The position numbers and the translations under genes are program-made. DNA of 64,000 bases. It comes from Polyangiaceae bacterium (lineage in GTDB: Bacteria > Myxococcota_A > Polyangia > Polyangiales > Polyangiaceae). Positions 28,170-37,180 of the stretch are shown here, piece by piece. Under the pieces are notes generated by a model. The model did not search any database and was not told where the DNA came from. It saw nothing but the letters and a program-made list of their open reading frames with translations. Position 1 is the stretch's first letter. Each line of letters opens with the position of its first letter. The stretch is from contig JAICQL010000008.1 of NCBI GenBank assembly GCA_025937895.1, positions 1 to 64,000 of the forward strand, given 5' to 3'.

Positions 28170-29104
28170 TCGCTCTCCGCGACCGCGCTGCGCGCCGCGT
28201 GCTCGATCAGCGCGTTCGCCTCGGCCCCGCGCACGAGCTGCAGGTCATCCTGGTACTTGAGCAACATGCCGAGCGTGTCGTCCACGACCGTCGCTCCCAG
28301 CTCGTCGCAGTGCAGCGCCAGGAGCGCGCGCGTCCACTCGATGGTCTCGGCGATGCCGGGCAGCTTGAACAGCTCCCTGCCGGAGGCCTGCTGCTGGCGC
28401 AACCGCTGGACGAAGGCCACGATCTGTGCGGTCAGCCGCGCACCGGCGCCGGGCACCCGCGCGCGCACGATGGCCAGCTCGCGCTCGAGCGACGGGTACT
28501 CGAGCCAGTGGTAGCAGCAGCGCCGGCGCAGGGCGTCGTGCAGCTCGCGCGTGCGATTGGAGGTGACCACCACCAGCGGCGGCTGCGCCGCCCGGATCGT
28601 GCCCAGCTCGGGGATGGTGACCTGGAAGTCGCCGAGCAGCTCCAGCAAGAAGGCCTCGAACGGCTCATCTGCACGGTCCAGCTCGTCGATCAGCAGCACC
28701 GGCGGGCCCGCCGCGTCCTGCTCCAGCGCCTGCAGCAGCGGTCGCTTGATCAGAAAGCGCTGCGAGAACAGCTCGGCCGCCAGCTGCTCGCGCCCCTGGC
28801 GCGCGTCGCGCTCGGCCAGGCGCAGCTCGATCATCTGCCGCGCGTAGTTCCACTCGTACAGCGAGCTGGCGAGATCCAGCCCCTCGTAGCACTGCAGGCG
28901 GATCAGACGGCGCCCGAGCGCGTGCGCCAGCGAGGCCGCCAGCGCCGTCTTGCCCACCCCCGCCTCTCCCTCGAGCAACAGCGGGCGCTGCAGCTCGAGG
29001 GACAGGAAGAGCGCGGTGGCCAGGCTGCGGTCGGCCACGTACCCCACCGACGACAGCAGCGCCAGGGTGGCGTCGACCGAGCACGGGGGCTGCACGTTGG
29101 CCAA
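28166..29104 (-). CDS. MoxR/CoxD-like AAA+ ATPase
   Basis: 'LLLEGEAGVGKTALAASLAHALGRRLIRLQCYEGLDLASSLYEWNYARQM', 'VLLIDELDRADEPFEAFLLELL'. Confidence 0.9.
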   Translation of the reverse strand: MANVQPPCSVDATLALLSSVGYVADRSLATALFLSLELQRPLLLEGEAGVGKTALAASLAHALGRRLIRLQCYEGLDLASSLYEWNYARQMIELRLAERDARQGREQLAAELFSQRFLIKRPLLQALEQDAAGPPVLLIDELDRADEPFEAFLLELLGDFQVTIPELGTIRAAQPPLVVVTSNRTRELHDALRRRCCYHWLEYPSLERELAIVRARVPGAGARLTAQIVAFVQRLRQQQASGRELFKLPGIAETIEWTRALLALHCDELGATVVDDTLGMLLKYQDDLQLVRGAEANALIEHAARSAVAESE

Positions 29105-29130
29105 GGGGCAATCAGCTGGGGCGCGCGCCC

Positions 29131-29925
29131 TCAGGCGAGCGCGCTCACCGCCCGCCGTGTGAGCACCCCCACCAGGTGAGCCCGGTACTCGGCGCTGGCG
29201 TGCAGATCGCTGAGCAAGCCGTCCTGATCCGTGCTCAGCCCGTCGAGGGCGCGGGTTGCGAAGCCGCCCGCCAGCGCTGCCTCCGCCGCCGCATGACGGA
29301 ACACGGAGGGCGCGGCGCCGGTGACCGCTACCCGCACTCCCGCCGCGGTGCGTGCCACCATCACCCCCACGATCGCGTATTTGGAAGCGGGATGCGGGAA
29401 CTTGACGTAGTGCGCGCGCTCCACCAGCGGGAACTTGACCGCGACCACCAGCTCGTCCCGACCCAGGGCGGTCTCGAACATGCCGTTGAAGAAACTGTCA
29501 GCCGCGATCTCCCGCCGATCGGTGACCACCGTGGCGCCCAGCGCCAGCAGCGCCGCCGGATAGTCCGCCGCGGGATCATTGTGCGCCACGGAGCCGCCGA
29601 GCGTGCCGCGGTTGCGCACCTGCGGATCGCCGATCAACTTCGCCAGCTCAGCCAGCGCAGGCACGGTGCTCTTCACCTCTTCAGCGGCGGCCACCTCGGC
29701 GTGGGTGACGGCGGCACCGATGACCAGCTGGTTGCCCTGCTTGCGGATCCCTTTCAGCTCCTTCAGGCCGCTGATGGAGATGACGTGGCTCGGCGCCGCA
29801 AGGTTCAGCTTCATCACCGGCAGCAGGCTCTGGCCGCCGGCCAGCAGCTTGCTCTCCGGCGCCCGCATCAACAGGGCCACGGCCTCCGCCACGGAGCCCG
29901 GTCGCTGGAACTCGAAGTCACGCAT
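29131..29925 (-). CDS. CO dehydrogenase-family FAD-binding medium subunit (CoxM-like)
   Basis: '[19 protein letters not shown]...KLLAGGQSLLPVMKLNLA...RNRGTLGGSVAHNDPAADYPAALLAL'; start overlaps coxL stop by 1 nt (TGATG). Confidence 0.92.
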   Translation of the reverse strand: MRDFEFQRPGSVAEAVALLMRAPESKLLAGGQSLLPVMKLNLAAPSHVISISGLKELKGIRKQGNQLVIGAAVTHAEVAAAEEVKSTVPALAELAKLIGDPQVRNRGTLGGSVAHNDPAADYPAALLALGATVVTDRREIAADSFFNGMFETALGRDELVVAVKFPLVERAHYVKFPHPASKYAIVGVMVARTAAGVRVAVTGAAPSVFRHAAAEAALAGGFATRALDGLSTDQDGLLSDLHASAEYRAHLVGVLTRRAVSALA

Positions 29926-32336
29926 CACGCCACTCCTTTCGTGCGGCTGCCGGCTGCCGCGTTCATGGCCCGCCACACTCGCTCCGGCGTGGCCGGCATG
30001 TCGATGTGGGTCACCCCGTGTTCGGACAGCGCGTTGACGATGGCGTTGATCACCGCCGGGCACACGCCGATGGCCCCCGCCTCTCCGCAGCCCTTCACCC
30101 CCAGTGGATTGTGGGTACACGCGGTGGTCTGCGTGGCCACCTCGAACGAGGGCAGATCGCCGGCACGGGGCAGCGCGTAGTTCAAGAACGAGCCGCTCAA
30201 TAGCTGACCGTTCTCCGGGTCGTACACGCAGCTCTCCAGCAGCGCCTGACCGATGCCGTGAGCCAGCCCGCCGTGAACCTGACCATGTACGATCATCGGG
30301 TTGATGAGCGTGCCGAAGTCATCCGCAGCCACTACGTTCAGGAGTTGCACCTGGCCGGTATCGGGATCCACCTCCAGCTCCACCACGTGGCAACCGGACG
30401 GATATGTGAAGTTCTTGGGATCGTAGAAGGCGCTGGCGTCCAGGCCTGGCTCCAGCCGATCAATGGGGTAGTTGTGCGGCACGTAAGCGGCCAGGGCCAC
30501 CTCGGCAAAGGACTTGAAGCGATCCGTGCCCACGACGCGAAACTTGCCGTCGACCAGCTCCACGTCCGCCTCGGCAGCCTCCAGCAGGTGTGCCGCGATC
30601 TGCTTGCCCTTGTGCACCACCTTCTCCAGCGCCTTCACCAGCGCGCTGCCACCGACCGCCAGCGAACGCGAGCCATACGTGCCCATGCCGAACGCGACGC
30701 TGGAGGTGTCGCCGTGCACCACCTCCACCTGCTCCGGGCTCACGCCCAGGTACTCGGACACGATCTGCGCAAACGTGGTTTCGTGACCCTGGCCATGGCT
30801 GTGTGAGCCCGTGTACACGGTGACGCTGCCCGTCGGGTGCACACGTACCTGCCCTGATTCATACAGGCCGGCGCGAGCACCGAGCGAGCCCACCACGGCC
30901 GAGGGCGCGAGGCCGCAGGCCTCGATGTACGTGGAGACGCCGATGCCCCGCAGCTTGCCGCGCTTGCGCGACTCTGCGCGGCGCTCGGCAAAGCCGGCGT
31001 AACCCGCCTTCTCCAGCGCCAGGTCGAGCGTGGCCTCATAATTGCCGGTGTCGTACTGCAGCGCGACCGGGGTCTGATAAGGGAACTGCTCGGGGCGGAT
31101 GAAGTTGCGGCGGCGCAGCTCCACCGGATCGATCTGCAGCTGCTGCGCGGCTACGTCCACGATCCGCTCCAGCAGGAAAGACGCCTCGGGCCTCCCCGCA
31201 CCGCGCGCTGCATCCACCGGCACGGTGTTGGTGAACACGGCCTTCACGTTCACGTAGATGGCGGGCGTGGTGTAGCAACCCGCACACACGGTCCCGTACA
31301 GGTACGTGGGGATGCTGGTCGAGAAGGTCGACAGGTACGCGCCCAGGTTGGCCACCGTGTCCACCCGCAAGCCGAGGAACTTGCCCTGCTCATCCAGCGC
31401 CAGCTCCACGTGGGTGACGTGATCTCGACCCTGTGTATCCGAGAGAAAGGCCTCGCTGCGATCTGCCGTCCACTTGATGGGCCGCGCCAGCTTGCCGGCG
31501 GCCCAGGTCAAGATGGCCTCCTCGGCGTAGTGCGGGATCTTGGCGCCAAAGCCGCCGCCCACGTCGGGGGCCACGATGCGCAGCTTGTGCTCGGGCAGGT
31601 TGAGCACGAAGGCGCCCATGAGCAAGCGCACGACGTGTGGGTTCTGCGAGGTGGTGTACAGCGTGTAGTCGCCGGTGGCCGGGTTGTAGTCCGCCACTGC
31701 GGCGCGCGGCTCCATCGGGCTGGTGACCATGCGCTGATTGACGATGTCGAGCGTGGCGACGTGCCTGGCGCGCTGGAACGCCGCGTCAGTGGCGGCGCGA
31801 TCCCCCAGCTGCCAGTCGAAGCAGACGTTGCGCGGCGCCTGCGGCCAGACCTGCGGGGCCGCGGGGTCCACCGCCTTGGCCGTGTCGACGCAGGCCGGCA
31901 GCTCGCGGTAGTCGATCTCCAGCAGCTCCGCCGCGAGCGCGGCCTGCTGCTTGCTCTCCGCGATCACCACCGCCACCGGATCGCCGACATGCCGTACCCT
32001 CTCCAGCGCCAGCGGCGGGTGCGGCGGCTCGATCGCGGCCGAGCCGTCGCGGTTGGTGATGCCCCAACCGCAGGGCAAACTGCCGACCTTGTCGGCTGCC
32101 ATGTCCGTGCCCGTGAACACTGCCACCACCCCGGGTGCACGGGCAGCGGCACCAGTATCCACCCGGCGCAGCTCGGCGTGCGCATGCGGGGAGCGCACGA
32201 TCGCGGCATACAGCTGGCCCGGGATGGTGATGTCGTCGACGTAGCGGCCCTTGCCCGTCAGGAAGCGCACGTCCTCCTTGCGGCGCAGCTCGGCGCCGAT
32301 GCCGCCGGGCCGCACATGCTGGGTCGCCGTGCTCAT
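29925..32336 (-). CDS. Xanthine dehydrogenase/CO dehydrogenase-family large molybdopterin subunit (CoxL-like, Form II type)
   Basis: '[18 protein letters not shown]', '[11 protein letters not shown]', '[21 protein letters not shown]', '[21 protein letters not shown]'. Confidence 0.92.
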   Translation of the reverse strand: MSTATQHVRPGGIGAELRRKEDVRFLTGKGRYVDDITIPGQLYAAIVRSPHAHAELRRVDTGAAARAPGVVAVFTGTDMAADKVGSLPCGWGITNRDGSAAIEPPHPPLALERVRHVGDPVAVVIAESKQQAALAAELLEIDYRELPACVDTAKAVDPAAPQVWPQAPRNVCFDWQLGDRAATDAAFQRARHVATLDIVNQRMVTSPMEPRAAVADYNPATGDYTLYTTSQNPHVVRLLMGAFVLNLPEHKLRIVAPDVGGGFGAKIPHYAEEAILTWAAGKLARPIKWTADRSEAFLSDTQGRDHVTHVELALDEQGKFLGLRVDTVANLGAYLSTFSTSIPTYLYGTVCAGCYTTPAIYVNVKAVFTNTVPVDAARGAGRPEASFLLERIVDVAAQQLQIDPVELRRRNFIRPEQFPYQTPVALQYDTGNYEATLDLALEKAGYAGFAERRAESRKRGKLRGIGVSTYIEACGLAPSAVVGSLGARAGLYESGQVRVHPTGSVTVYTGSHSHGQGHETTFAQIVSEYLGVSPEQVEVVHGDTSSVAFGMGTYGSRSLAVGGSALVKALEKVVHKGKQIAAHLLEAAEADVELVDGKFRVVGTDRFKSFAEVALAAYVPHNYPIDRLEPGLDASAFYDPKNFTYPSGCHVVELEVDPDTGQVQLLNVVAADDFGTLINPMIVHGQVHGGLAHGIGQALLESCVYDPENGQLLSGSFLNYALPRAGDLPSFEVATQTTACTHNPLGVKGCGEAGAIGVCPAVINAIVNALSEHGVTHIDMPATPERVWRAMNAAAGSRTKGVA

Positions 32337-32806
32337 GGCTCGGCCCTCCCGGCGGCGGCGCCGGCGCGGATGGCGCGCACGATGTTGTGGTAGCCCGTGC
32401 AACGGCACAGGTTCCCCTCCAGCCAGTGCCGCACCTCCTGCTCGGATGGCGAGCGGTTGCGCGAGGCCAGATCGAGCGCGCTCATCACCATGCCCGGTGT
32501 GCAGAAACCGCACTGCAGGCCGTGGTGCTCGCGGAAGGCGGCCTGCATGGGGTGCAACCCACCCGGCTTGGCCAACCCCTCGATGGTCATCACCTCTGCA
32601 CCGTCCGCCTCCAGGGCCAGCATGGTGCAGCTCTTCACCGAGCGCCCGCCCACGTGCACCACACAGGCGCCGCACTGGCTGGTATCACAGCCAACGTGCG
32701 TCCCCGTGAGCTGCAGCTGATCGCGGAGAAACTCCACGAGCAACGTGCGGGCTTCGATGTTGGCGCTCACTTGCTTGCCGTTCACCTGCAGATGAATCGT
32801 GGGCAT
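32333..32806 (-). CDS. CO dehydrogenase-family [2Fe-2S] small subunit (CoxS-like)
   Basis: '[24 protein letters not shown]...[12 protein letters not shown]...[17 protein letters not shown]'. Confidence 0.95.
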   Translation of the reverse strand: MPTIHLQVNGKQVSANIEARTLLVEFLRDQLQLTGTHVGCDTSQCGACVVHVGGRSVKSCTMLALEADGAEVMTIEGLAKPGGLHPMQAAFREHHGLQCGFCTPGMVMSALDLASRNRSPSEQEVRHWLEGNLCRCTGYHNIVRAIRAGAAAGRAEP

Positions 32807-32851
32807 GTTCCTCCCAAGGCCGGCTGGGCCATGTGTCGTTGCGGCGCTCTC

Positions 32852-32875
32852 TATGGCTCTATAGATGGCTTTATA
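32852..32875. promoter_or_regulatory. 12-bp imperfect tandem repeat (TATGGCTCTATA / GATGGCTTTATA) upstream of coxS
   Basis: AT-rich patch 46-69 bp upstream of the coxS start; TATA-like boxes on the minus strand. Confidence 0.4.
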
Positions 32876-33255
32876 GCTCTGTCGCTCTATCGCATCTGGC
32901 TCGGTCTGCTCTCCCCGTTCAGGGCCGCCCCTCTGGCTGCGTCCCCGACGCCGCGGTCTGCCGTGCTCTCCCCCGCAGGAGCAGCTGCGAGCGGGCCATC
33001 AGTCTCGCCCCATCACCCGCGTGGCACAAGCGCCTTCGCGCCGCGTCCATTTTCCGCGGCCCGCAGCGGCCGCCGCGGGGGCGCGAGGATTGAATCGACA
33101 GGCCAGGTTTTTTGCCTTGCTGTAGGTTGAGATCTAGTGAGGCGTGTGGGACAGAAGCTGACACGAACGCGTGTGCGGCCGTAGACGGGTGGAGCAGCTA
33201 GCTTCCTCTTCTCGCCCTCGAGCGCGGTGCCCCCGACCAGGATGATCGACAGGCC

Positions 33256-34398
33256 ATGATTCGACGCATTGCCATCAACACGGGTGGGGGCGACGCCCCC
33301 GGTTTGAACGCGGTGATTCACGCGGTGGCGCTCAGCGCGCTGCGGCGCGGTTGGGAGGTGGTCGGCATCCGTCGCGGCTACGAGGGCCTGCTGGAGCGCG
33401 ATGCCAGCGGCCTCATCCCTCTGACCCGCGAGGCGGTGCGTGGCATCGCCCACGTGGGCGGCACCATCCTGGGCACCACCAACCGTGGAGATCCGTTCAA
33501 TTGTCCGGTGGTGGAGAACGGACAGACGGTATCGCGCGATCTGTCGGCGCAGCTGATCGCGCGCTTCGAGGAGCTGCAGCTGGACGCGCTGGTGGCGCTG
33601 GGCGGTGACGGCTCGATGGCGCTGGCGGCGCGGCTGATGGAGCGCGGGCTGCCGCGCGTGATCGGTGTGCCCAAGACCATCGACAATGACCTGAAGGGCA
33701 CGCAGGTCACCTTCGGCTTTGCGACGGCGGTGGACACCACCACGGACGCGCTCGACAAGCTGCACTCCACGGCGCAGGCGCACAGCCGCGTGATGGTGGT
33801 GGAGGTGATGGGGCGCCACGCGGGCTGGATCGCGCTGCACGCCGGGATTGCCGGTGGCGCTGACGTGATCCTGATCCCCGAGATCCCGTACGACTTCGAG
33901 CGCGTGTGCGAGAAGATCCGCGCCCGCTACCAGACGCGCAGCGCCTTTGCCATCGTGGTGGTGTCCGAGGGCGCCAAGGCGCAGGGGGGCGAGGCGCTGT
34001 ACAAGATGGGCAAGGATCAGTTCAAGGAGCACGCCGTGCTGGGCGGTATCGGTGAGCAACTGGCGCGCCAGATCGAGGCGGCCACCGGCTGTGAGTCGCG
34101 CTCCGTGGTGCTCGGTCACCTGCAGCGCGGCGGCTCACCGTGCGCCTCCGATCGCCTGCTGGCGCAGCGGCTGGGCTGCGCAGCAGTGCGCCACCTGGCC
34201 AGCGGCAACGAGAGCGGCATGGTGGCTCAGCAGCTGGACTCGATCCGACTGGTCCCGTTCAGCGAGGTGGTGGGTGGCACGCGCGGGGTCGCGCTCGACT
34301 CGGATGAGGTGCACACCGCGCGGGACATCGGCATCTGCCTCGGTGACGAGGTGGAGGGCACGTTCCTGACCCACCGCGCCTCGATCCCGACCCGCTGA
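33256..34398 (+). CDS. 6-phosphofructokinase
   Basis: 'NTGGGDAPGLNAVIHAV', 'ALGGDGSMALA', 'GVPKTIDNDLKGTQVTFGF', 'MGRHAGWIAL', 'LGHLQRGGSPCASDRLLA'. Confidence 0.95.
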   Translation: MIRRIAINTGGGDAPGLNAVIHAVALSALRRGWEVVGIRRGYEGLLERDASGLIPLTREAVRGIAHVGGTILGTTNRGDPFNCPVVENGQTVSRDLSAQLIARFEELQLDALVALGGDGSMALAARLMERGLPRVIGVPKTIDNDLKGTQVTFGFATAVDTTTDALDKLHSTAQAHSRVMVVEVMGRHAGWIALHAGIAGGADVILIPEIPYDFERVCEKIRARYQTRSAFAIVVVSEGAKAQGGEALYKMGKDQFKEHAVLGGIGEQLARQIEAATGCESRSVVLGHLQRGGSPCASDRLLAQRLGCAAVRHLASGNESGMVAQQLDSIRLVPFSEVVGGTRGVALDSDEVHTARDIGICLGDEVEGTFLTHRASIPTR

Positions 34399-34400
34399 GC

Positions 34401-37127
34401 GTGCAGCGCCGCACTCTGCTCCTGCTGGGCGCGGCCACGGCCGCGAACCTGGCCTGCCGCCGGTCTCGGACGGAGGCCACGGGCAGCGCGCCGGCGGGGG
34501 ATGTGGCTTCGGGCAGTGCCGCGGGTTCCGCTGCCGGCAGTGCAGCTGGCAGTGCACGGGAGCGTGTCCCCCCCGTGCTCGCGGCGCCACCGCTGCGCAC
34601 GATTGCGCTCTCGGGTCCGTGGCTCTTCCGCGCCGTCGAGCGACAATCCGCGAAGGAGCGGCTGCACGAGTGGATGCCGGCGCGAGTGCCGGGCTGCGTG
34701 CACACGGATCTGCTCGCGCAAGGCAAGATCGCCGACCCCTTCGCCGGCGAAAACGAGGCCTCGCTGCAGTGGATCGGTGAGCGTGGCTGGGAGTACCAGA
34801 CCAGCTTCGACGTCGACGAACCGTTCCAGCGCGAAGAGGCTGCGGAGCTCGTCTTCCAGGGGCTCGACACCTTCGCAACCGTGCTGCTGAACGGCGCCCC
34901 CATTCTCGAGGCGGACAACATGTTCCGCGAGTGGCGCGTGCCGGTGAGAGAGCGCCTGCAGCGCGGCCGCAATATCTTGCTGGTGCGCTTTCGCTCGCCG
35001 CTGCGCGAGGGCGAGGCGGCGCTGCAGCGGCTGGGCTATGCCCTGCCGGCCAGCAATGATCTGGTGGAGCCGCGGGTCAGCATGTTCACACGCAAGGCGC
35101 CCTATCACTACGGCTGGGACTGGGGTCCCCGGCTGGTGACCAGCGGCGTGTGGCGGCCCGCAGCGCTGGAGGCGTGGAGCGGCCCGCGCCTGCGCGACGT
35201 GCAGGTCTTCACCAGCTCGCTGAGCGATGAACGCGCCGAGCTGGTCGTCCAGGCGCGCATCTCGGCGAGCTCCGCGCAGGCAGCCCAGCTCTCGGTGGCG
35301 CTGGCCGATGAGCGGGCTCTGGGCAGCCTGAGCGCCACCCTCACGCCCGGTGAGAACCTGCTGCGCGTACCGGTCACGATCCACGAACCGCAGCGCTGGT
35401 GGCCCAACGGGCTGGGCCCCCCTCACCTCTACACGCTGGAGGTCACGCTCGCCGCCGGCCCGGCGGCGGCCGGCGCCGCTGCCGGTGCGCTGCAGCCGCG
35501 GGACACCCGCCGCCTGCGCATCGGCCTGCGCACGGTGCAGGTCGTGCACGAGCCGGACCCTCAGGGCAAGAGCTTCAGCATCTGGGTCAACGGCGCGCCC
35601 GTGTTCATGAAGGGCGCAAACTACATCCCTCAGGATAGCTTTCCCTCGCGCGTGTCCCACGCGCGGTACGATCGCCTGCTGGAGGCCGTCGCCGCCGCGC
35701 ACATGAACATGCTGCGCGTGTGGGGCGGAGGCATCTACGAGGACGACCGCTTCTACGAGCGCTGCGACGAGCTGGGCATCCTGGTCTGGCAAGATTTCAT
35801 GTTCGCCTGCAGCCTGTACCCGTCGGACGCCAGCTTCCTGAGCAGCGTGCGCGCCGAGGCCCAGCAGGCGCTGCGCCGCCTGCGCAACCATCCGTGCCTG
35901 GCGCTCTGGGCCGGCAATAACGAGCTGGAGTGGGCGCTGAAGGACTGGGGCTGGCGCGAGACGTTCAGCGAGGCGCAGCTGGCGCAGGTGCAGGCGGGCT
36001 ACCAGCAGCTGTTTCACGAGCTGCTGCCGGAGCTGGTGGCCAGCGAAGACCCGGGGCGCTTCTACACGCGCAGCTCCCCCAGCGCAAACGACGACGCCAT
36101 CGCCGCCAACCAGCCCGGCTCGGGCGACATGCACTACTGGGGCGTGTGGCATGTGGGCGAGCCGTACGAGCGCTATGCAGACAACGTATCGCGCTTCATG
36201 AGCGAATACGGCTTCCAGTCGTTCCCGGAGCTGGCCACCATCGAGAGCTTTGCCGCGCCCGCCGAGCGCCGGATCGACTCCCGAGTGATGCGCGCGCACC
36301 AGCGCCATCCGCGCGGCAACGAGCTGATCCTCGAGTATCTGCAGCGTGATTTCCGGCAGCCCCGCGACTTCGAGTCTTTCTGCTACGTGAGCCAGCTGCT
36401 GCAAGCGCTGATCATCCAGTTTGCGGCGGAAGCGCACCGGCGCAAGCTGCCGTATAACTGGGGCAGCCTGTACTGGCAGCTCAATGACTGCTGGCCCGTG
36501 GCCTCCTGGTCCAGCATCGACTACTTCGGCCGCTGGAAGGCGCTGCACTATCGGGCGCGCCACTTCTTCGCACCCGTGCTGGCCAGCATCAGCGCCGAGG
36601 GCGAGCTGCTGCGCGTGTACGGGGTGTCCGATCGACGCAGCGCGACGGCGGCTCGGCTCGAGCTACGCACCCTGAGCTTCGAGGGCGAGGTGGCCTATGG
36701 CCGGCAGCTGCAGCTGAGCCTGGCTGCCAACGCCAGCCAGGTGCTGTTCGAAGCGCCGCGCGCGGAGCTGCTGGGCGGGGGTGACCCGCGCACGGTGGTG
36801 CTCTGCGCCGAGCTGCACGAGGGCGCGCAGCTGCTCAGCCGCGGCTTGTACTATTTCGTCAAGAACAAGGAGCTCGAGCTGCCCGAGCCAGAGCTGCAGC
36901 TGGAGCACCGTGCGGGCCAGGAGGGCCGAACCCCGCTGCGCCTGCGCACACGGCGGCTGGCGCGTGCGGTGTGGCTCTCGGACGGAGCCGCGGCGGGCGC
37001 GCCGTTTGCGCCAGCGCGCTTCAGCGACAACTATTTCGACATGCTGCCGGGCGAGGCACGCGAGCTCGAGTATCAGGGGCCATCGCCCGGGCGCATCGCC
37101 CTGCGCACCCTGCGCGACAGCTACTGA
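34401..37127 (+). CDS. Beta-mannosidase-like glycoside hydrolase family 2 protein, predicted exported lipoprotein
   Basis: GTG start; N-term 'QRRTLLLLGAATAANLACRRS'; 'MNMLRVWGGGIYEDDRFYERCDELGILVWQDFMFACSLYP...LWAGNNELEWAL'. Confidence 0.9.
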   Translation: MQRRTLLLLGAATAANLACRRSRTEATGSAPAGDVASGSAAGSAAGSAAGSARERVPPVLAAPPLRTIALSGPWLFRAVERQSAKERLHEWMPARVPGCVHTDLLAQGKIADPFAGENEASLQWIGERGWEYQTSFDVDEPFQREEAAELVFQGLDTFATVLLNGAPILEADNMFREWRVPVRERLQRGRNILLVRFRSPLREGEAALQRLGYALPASNDLVEPRVSMFTRKAPYHYGWDWGPRLVTSGVWRPAALEAWSGPRLRDVQVFTSSLSDERAELVVQARISASSAQAAQLSVALADERALGSLSATLTPGENLLRVPVTIHEPQRWWPNGLGPPHLYTLEVTLAAGPAAAGAAAGALQPRDTRRLRIGLRTVQVVHEPDPQGKSFSIWVNGAPVFMKGANYIPQDSFPSRVSHARYDRLLEAVAAAHMNMLRVWGGGIYEDDRFYERCDELGILVWQDFMFACSLYPSDASFLSSVRAEAQQALRRLRNHPCLALWAGNNELEWALKDWGWRETFSEAQLAQVQAGYQQLFHELLPELVASEDPGRFYTRSSPSANDDAIAANQPGSGDMHYWGVWHVGEPYERYADNVSRFMSEYGFQSFPELATIESFAAPAERRIDSRVMRAHQRHPRGNELILEYLQRDFRQPRDFESFCYVSQLLQALIIQFAAEAHRRKLPYNWGSLYWQLNDCWPVASWSSIDYFGRWKALHYRARHFFAPVLASISAEGELLRVYGVSDRRSATAARLELRTLSFEGEVAYGRQLQLSLAANASQVLFEAPRAELLGGGDPRTVVLCAELHEGAQLLSRGLYYFVKNKELELPEPELQLEHRAGQEGRTPLRLRTRRLARAVWLSDGAAAGAPFAPARFSDNYFDMLPGEARELEYQGPSPGRIALRTLRDSY

Positions 37128-37180
37128 GCTGCTGGCAGGCGGCCGCGCGATCCGAGGCGCGAGCCGCCTGCCGCGCTGTC

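Noticed and set aside
32333-32675. N-terminal extension of coxL as given in the ORF track (916 aa)
   Set aside because: The extra N-terminus is the coxS gene read in another frame; the start at 32336 ([25 protein letters not shown]) fits the family and gives an ATGA junction.
25382-32806. Mobile element or genomic island boundary around the cox operon
   Set aside because: No transposase, integrase, tRNA or flanking direct repeats seen; short 13-bp arrays do not resemble attachment sites.
34227-36563. 778-aa minus-strand ORF opposite beta-mannosidase/PFK
   Set aside because: Spurious open frame in high-GC DNA; the plus strand has well-conserved GH2 and PFK motifs.
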